Shown here: piece by piece, positions 20,856 through 21,693 of the stretch | How positions within the stretch are numbered: the first letter of the stretch is position 1 | Layout of the letters: every line of letters begins with the position of its first letter | Origin: Clostridiales bacterium | GTDB lineage: Bacteria; Bacillota; Clostridia; Oscillospirales; Ruminococcaceae | DNA length: 21,693 bases | Assembly: GCA_003150405.1 (NCBI GenBank) | Contig: QAMM01000011.1 | Coordinates: 1-21,693 of the forward strand | Reading direction: 5' to 3' | Program-made: the position numbers and the translations under genes | The notes under the pieces: model-generated | Database searches by the model: none | Seen by the model: the letters and a program-made list of their open reading frames with translations, nothing else | What the model was told of the DNA's origin: nothing

Positions 20856-20915
20856 TTCCATACACCTATATGTTTATTACCCTAACCATTTCTCATATTC
20901 TAAAGAAAATAACAC

Positions 20916-20944
20916 TTGCTTTTTTTAGAGAAACCGTTTATAAT
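20916..20944 (+). promoter_or_regulatory. Promoter of tRNA-Leu
   Basis: TTGCTT (20916-20921), 17-base spacer, TATAAT (20939-20944), 15 nt before the tRNA 5' end. Confidence 0.9.
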
Positions 20945-20959
20945 TAGTATTCGTAATGT

Positions 20960-21046
20960 GCCGGTGTGATGGAATTGGCAGACGTGCTGGACTCAAAATC
21001 CAGTGGTAGCGATACCGTACCGGTTCGACCCCGGTCACCGGCACCA
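20960..21046 (+). tRNA. tRNA-Leu(CAA)
   Basis: Acceptor GCCGGTG/CACCGGC, anticodon stem CTGGA/TCCAG around loop CTCAAAA (anticodon CAA, reading UUG), a class II variable arm, a T-loop GGTTCGACCCC, discriminator A and an encoded CCA (21044-21046). Confidence 0.97.
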
Positions 21047-21050
21047 GACT

Positions 21051-21090
21051 GAGTCTGGACGCAATTTGCGTTCGGACTCTTTTCTTTTAT
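21051..21090 (+). terminator. Terminator of tRNA-Leu
   Basis: GAGTCTGGACGCAA pairs with TTGCGTTCGGACTC through 14 positions, including two G-U pairs, followed by TTTTCTTTT. Confidence 0.88.
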
Positions 21091-21338
21091 AATCAATAAA
21101 GATGCACGCGTTGGCAGCGACGTCTTTTTTGTAGCGTAAACCCAAATCAAAGCGCAAACCGCAAGCTTTGCAATAAAAACAGCTCTCTATTTTGGAGGGC
21201 TATTTTTGTGTCTATGCTCGGAAAATGCACAACCACAAGGATCCATGGCTTTTTCTTTTGGCGTATGGGGCTGTAAATGGGCAAATGAATATCGTGCTTT
21301 TTGAATCCAATGCTGCTCGGAAAATAAATTGAAAAATC
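21091..21338. other. Intergenic stretch with a weak hairpin
   Basis: No supported gene. A 7-bp stem AGCTCTC/GAGGGCT (21181-21201, one G-U) followed by TATTTTTG could be a weak rightward terminator; otherwise nothing is recognisable. Confidence 0.35.
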
Positions 21339-21365
21339 CCCGTAGGTGAATCGGCCACCTACGGG
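21339..21365 (-). terminator. Terminator of the ABC exporter gene
   Basis: CCCGTAGGTG and CACCTACGGG form a perfect 10-bp stem with a 7-nt loop; on the minus strand it is followed by GATTTTTC. It lies about 60 nt after the ABC gene stop. Confidence 0.85.
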
Positions 21366-21426
21366 AAGTTGATTCTATATATTTATCTTCTCTTTGAATT
21401 CGACAGTTGTTTTATGGAAATTATGA

Positions 21427-21693
21427 TTATGCAAATTGGCTGTTGTAAAGGGCAGCATATTTCCCGTCCCTTGCCATTAGTTCATCGTGATTTCCGACTT
21501 CCTTGATATCACCATCCTCCATATACAAAATCATATCGGCATCACGGATGGTGGAAAGCCTATGAGCAATGACAAAGCTGGTGCGCCCTTTCATCAACTG
21601 CGCCATGGCGCGCTGGATCAAAACCTCTGTATGGGTATCCACATTACTTGTGGCCTCATCCAGAATCATAATTTCCGGATCGGAAGCGATAGC
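21427..21693 (-). CDS. ABC exporter ATPase/permease, C-terminal fragment (5' end outside window)
   Basis: The final 88 codons of an ABC exporter half-transporter. The frame is open to the window edge ([20 protein letters not shown]), so the apparent ATG at 21669 is internal. It shows Walker B IMILDEAT, the D-loop SNVD, the H-loop histidine in [20 protein letters not shown], then [20 protein letters not shown]. This is the type I exporter signature of the MsbA/LmrA/BmrA-like group, usually paired as a heterodimer. Substrate cannot be told from this part. A terminator follows, so it ends its transcript. Confidence 0.95.
   Translation of the reverse strand, partial: AIASDPEIMILDEATSNVDTHTEVLIQRAMAQLMKGRTSFVIAHRLSTIRDADMILYMEDGDIKEVGNHDELMARDGKYAALYNSQFA

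Noticed and set aside
20944..21150. Minus-strand frame of 68 codons across tRNA-Leu
   Set aside because: It is the antisense of the tRNA, a common false call.

Overview
The window looks like part of a Clostridia chromosome, most likely Oscillospiraceae/Ruminococcaceae-like. Supporting signs are strong GGAGG ribosome binding sites, sigma-A type promoters, a DUF951-prfA-tsaC-coaE housekeeping operon, encoded tRNA CCA ends, and a preQ1-I riboswitch in front of a QueT transporter. The family-level placement is inference.

Positions 1 to about 7560 are a degraded prophage remnant, with every recognisable gene on the minus strand. The main content is one uninterrupted minus-strand frame of at least 1,536 codons (4609 down to the left edge). 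It is built as an array: six copies of a near-identical linker of about 27-40 residues separate three modules resembling LPD3 domains and three resembling PBECR nuclease domains. A seventh, diverged linker seems to start at the window edge. This is the architecture of phage 'polyvalent proteins'. Upstream lie broken or tiny phage genes: a winged-helix-like gene with an amber codon at position 5, a PD-(D/E)XK nuclease pseudogene with two frameshifts and a stop, two small zinc-ribbon proteins, a conserved phage protein, two overlapping small membrane proteins, and a few scraps near 6.9-7.5 kb.

From 7.6 kb the region is ordinary chromosome. glmS (+) has its own consensus promoter but no recognisable glmS ribozyme in its roughly 40-nt leader. 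Two tandem zinc-ribbon/TM2 membrane proteins (-) follow, each with its own promoter. A five-gene leftward operon (15231 to 10787) then encodes DUF951, peptide chain release factor 1, threonylcarbamoyl-AMP synthase, dephospho-CoA kinase and an M18 aminopeptidase, with 1-4 nt overlaps at its distal end.

A rightward pair (15348-16688) encodes an unknown 119-residue protein and an S1-repeat RNA-binding protein. A hairpin sequesters the ribosome binding site of the second. Facing it is a leftward adaptor plus MacB/FtsX-like permease pair with no ATPase gene beside it.

The right end holds tRNA-Ser(GGA) (-), a small membrane protein (-), the preQ1-I riboswitch and queT-like gene (+), a 43-residue membrane peptide (+), tRNA-Leu(CAA) (+), and the 3' end of an ABC exporter ATPase (-) that runs off the window.
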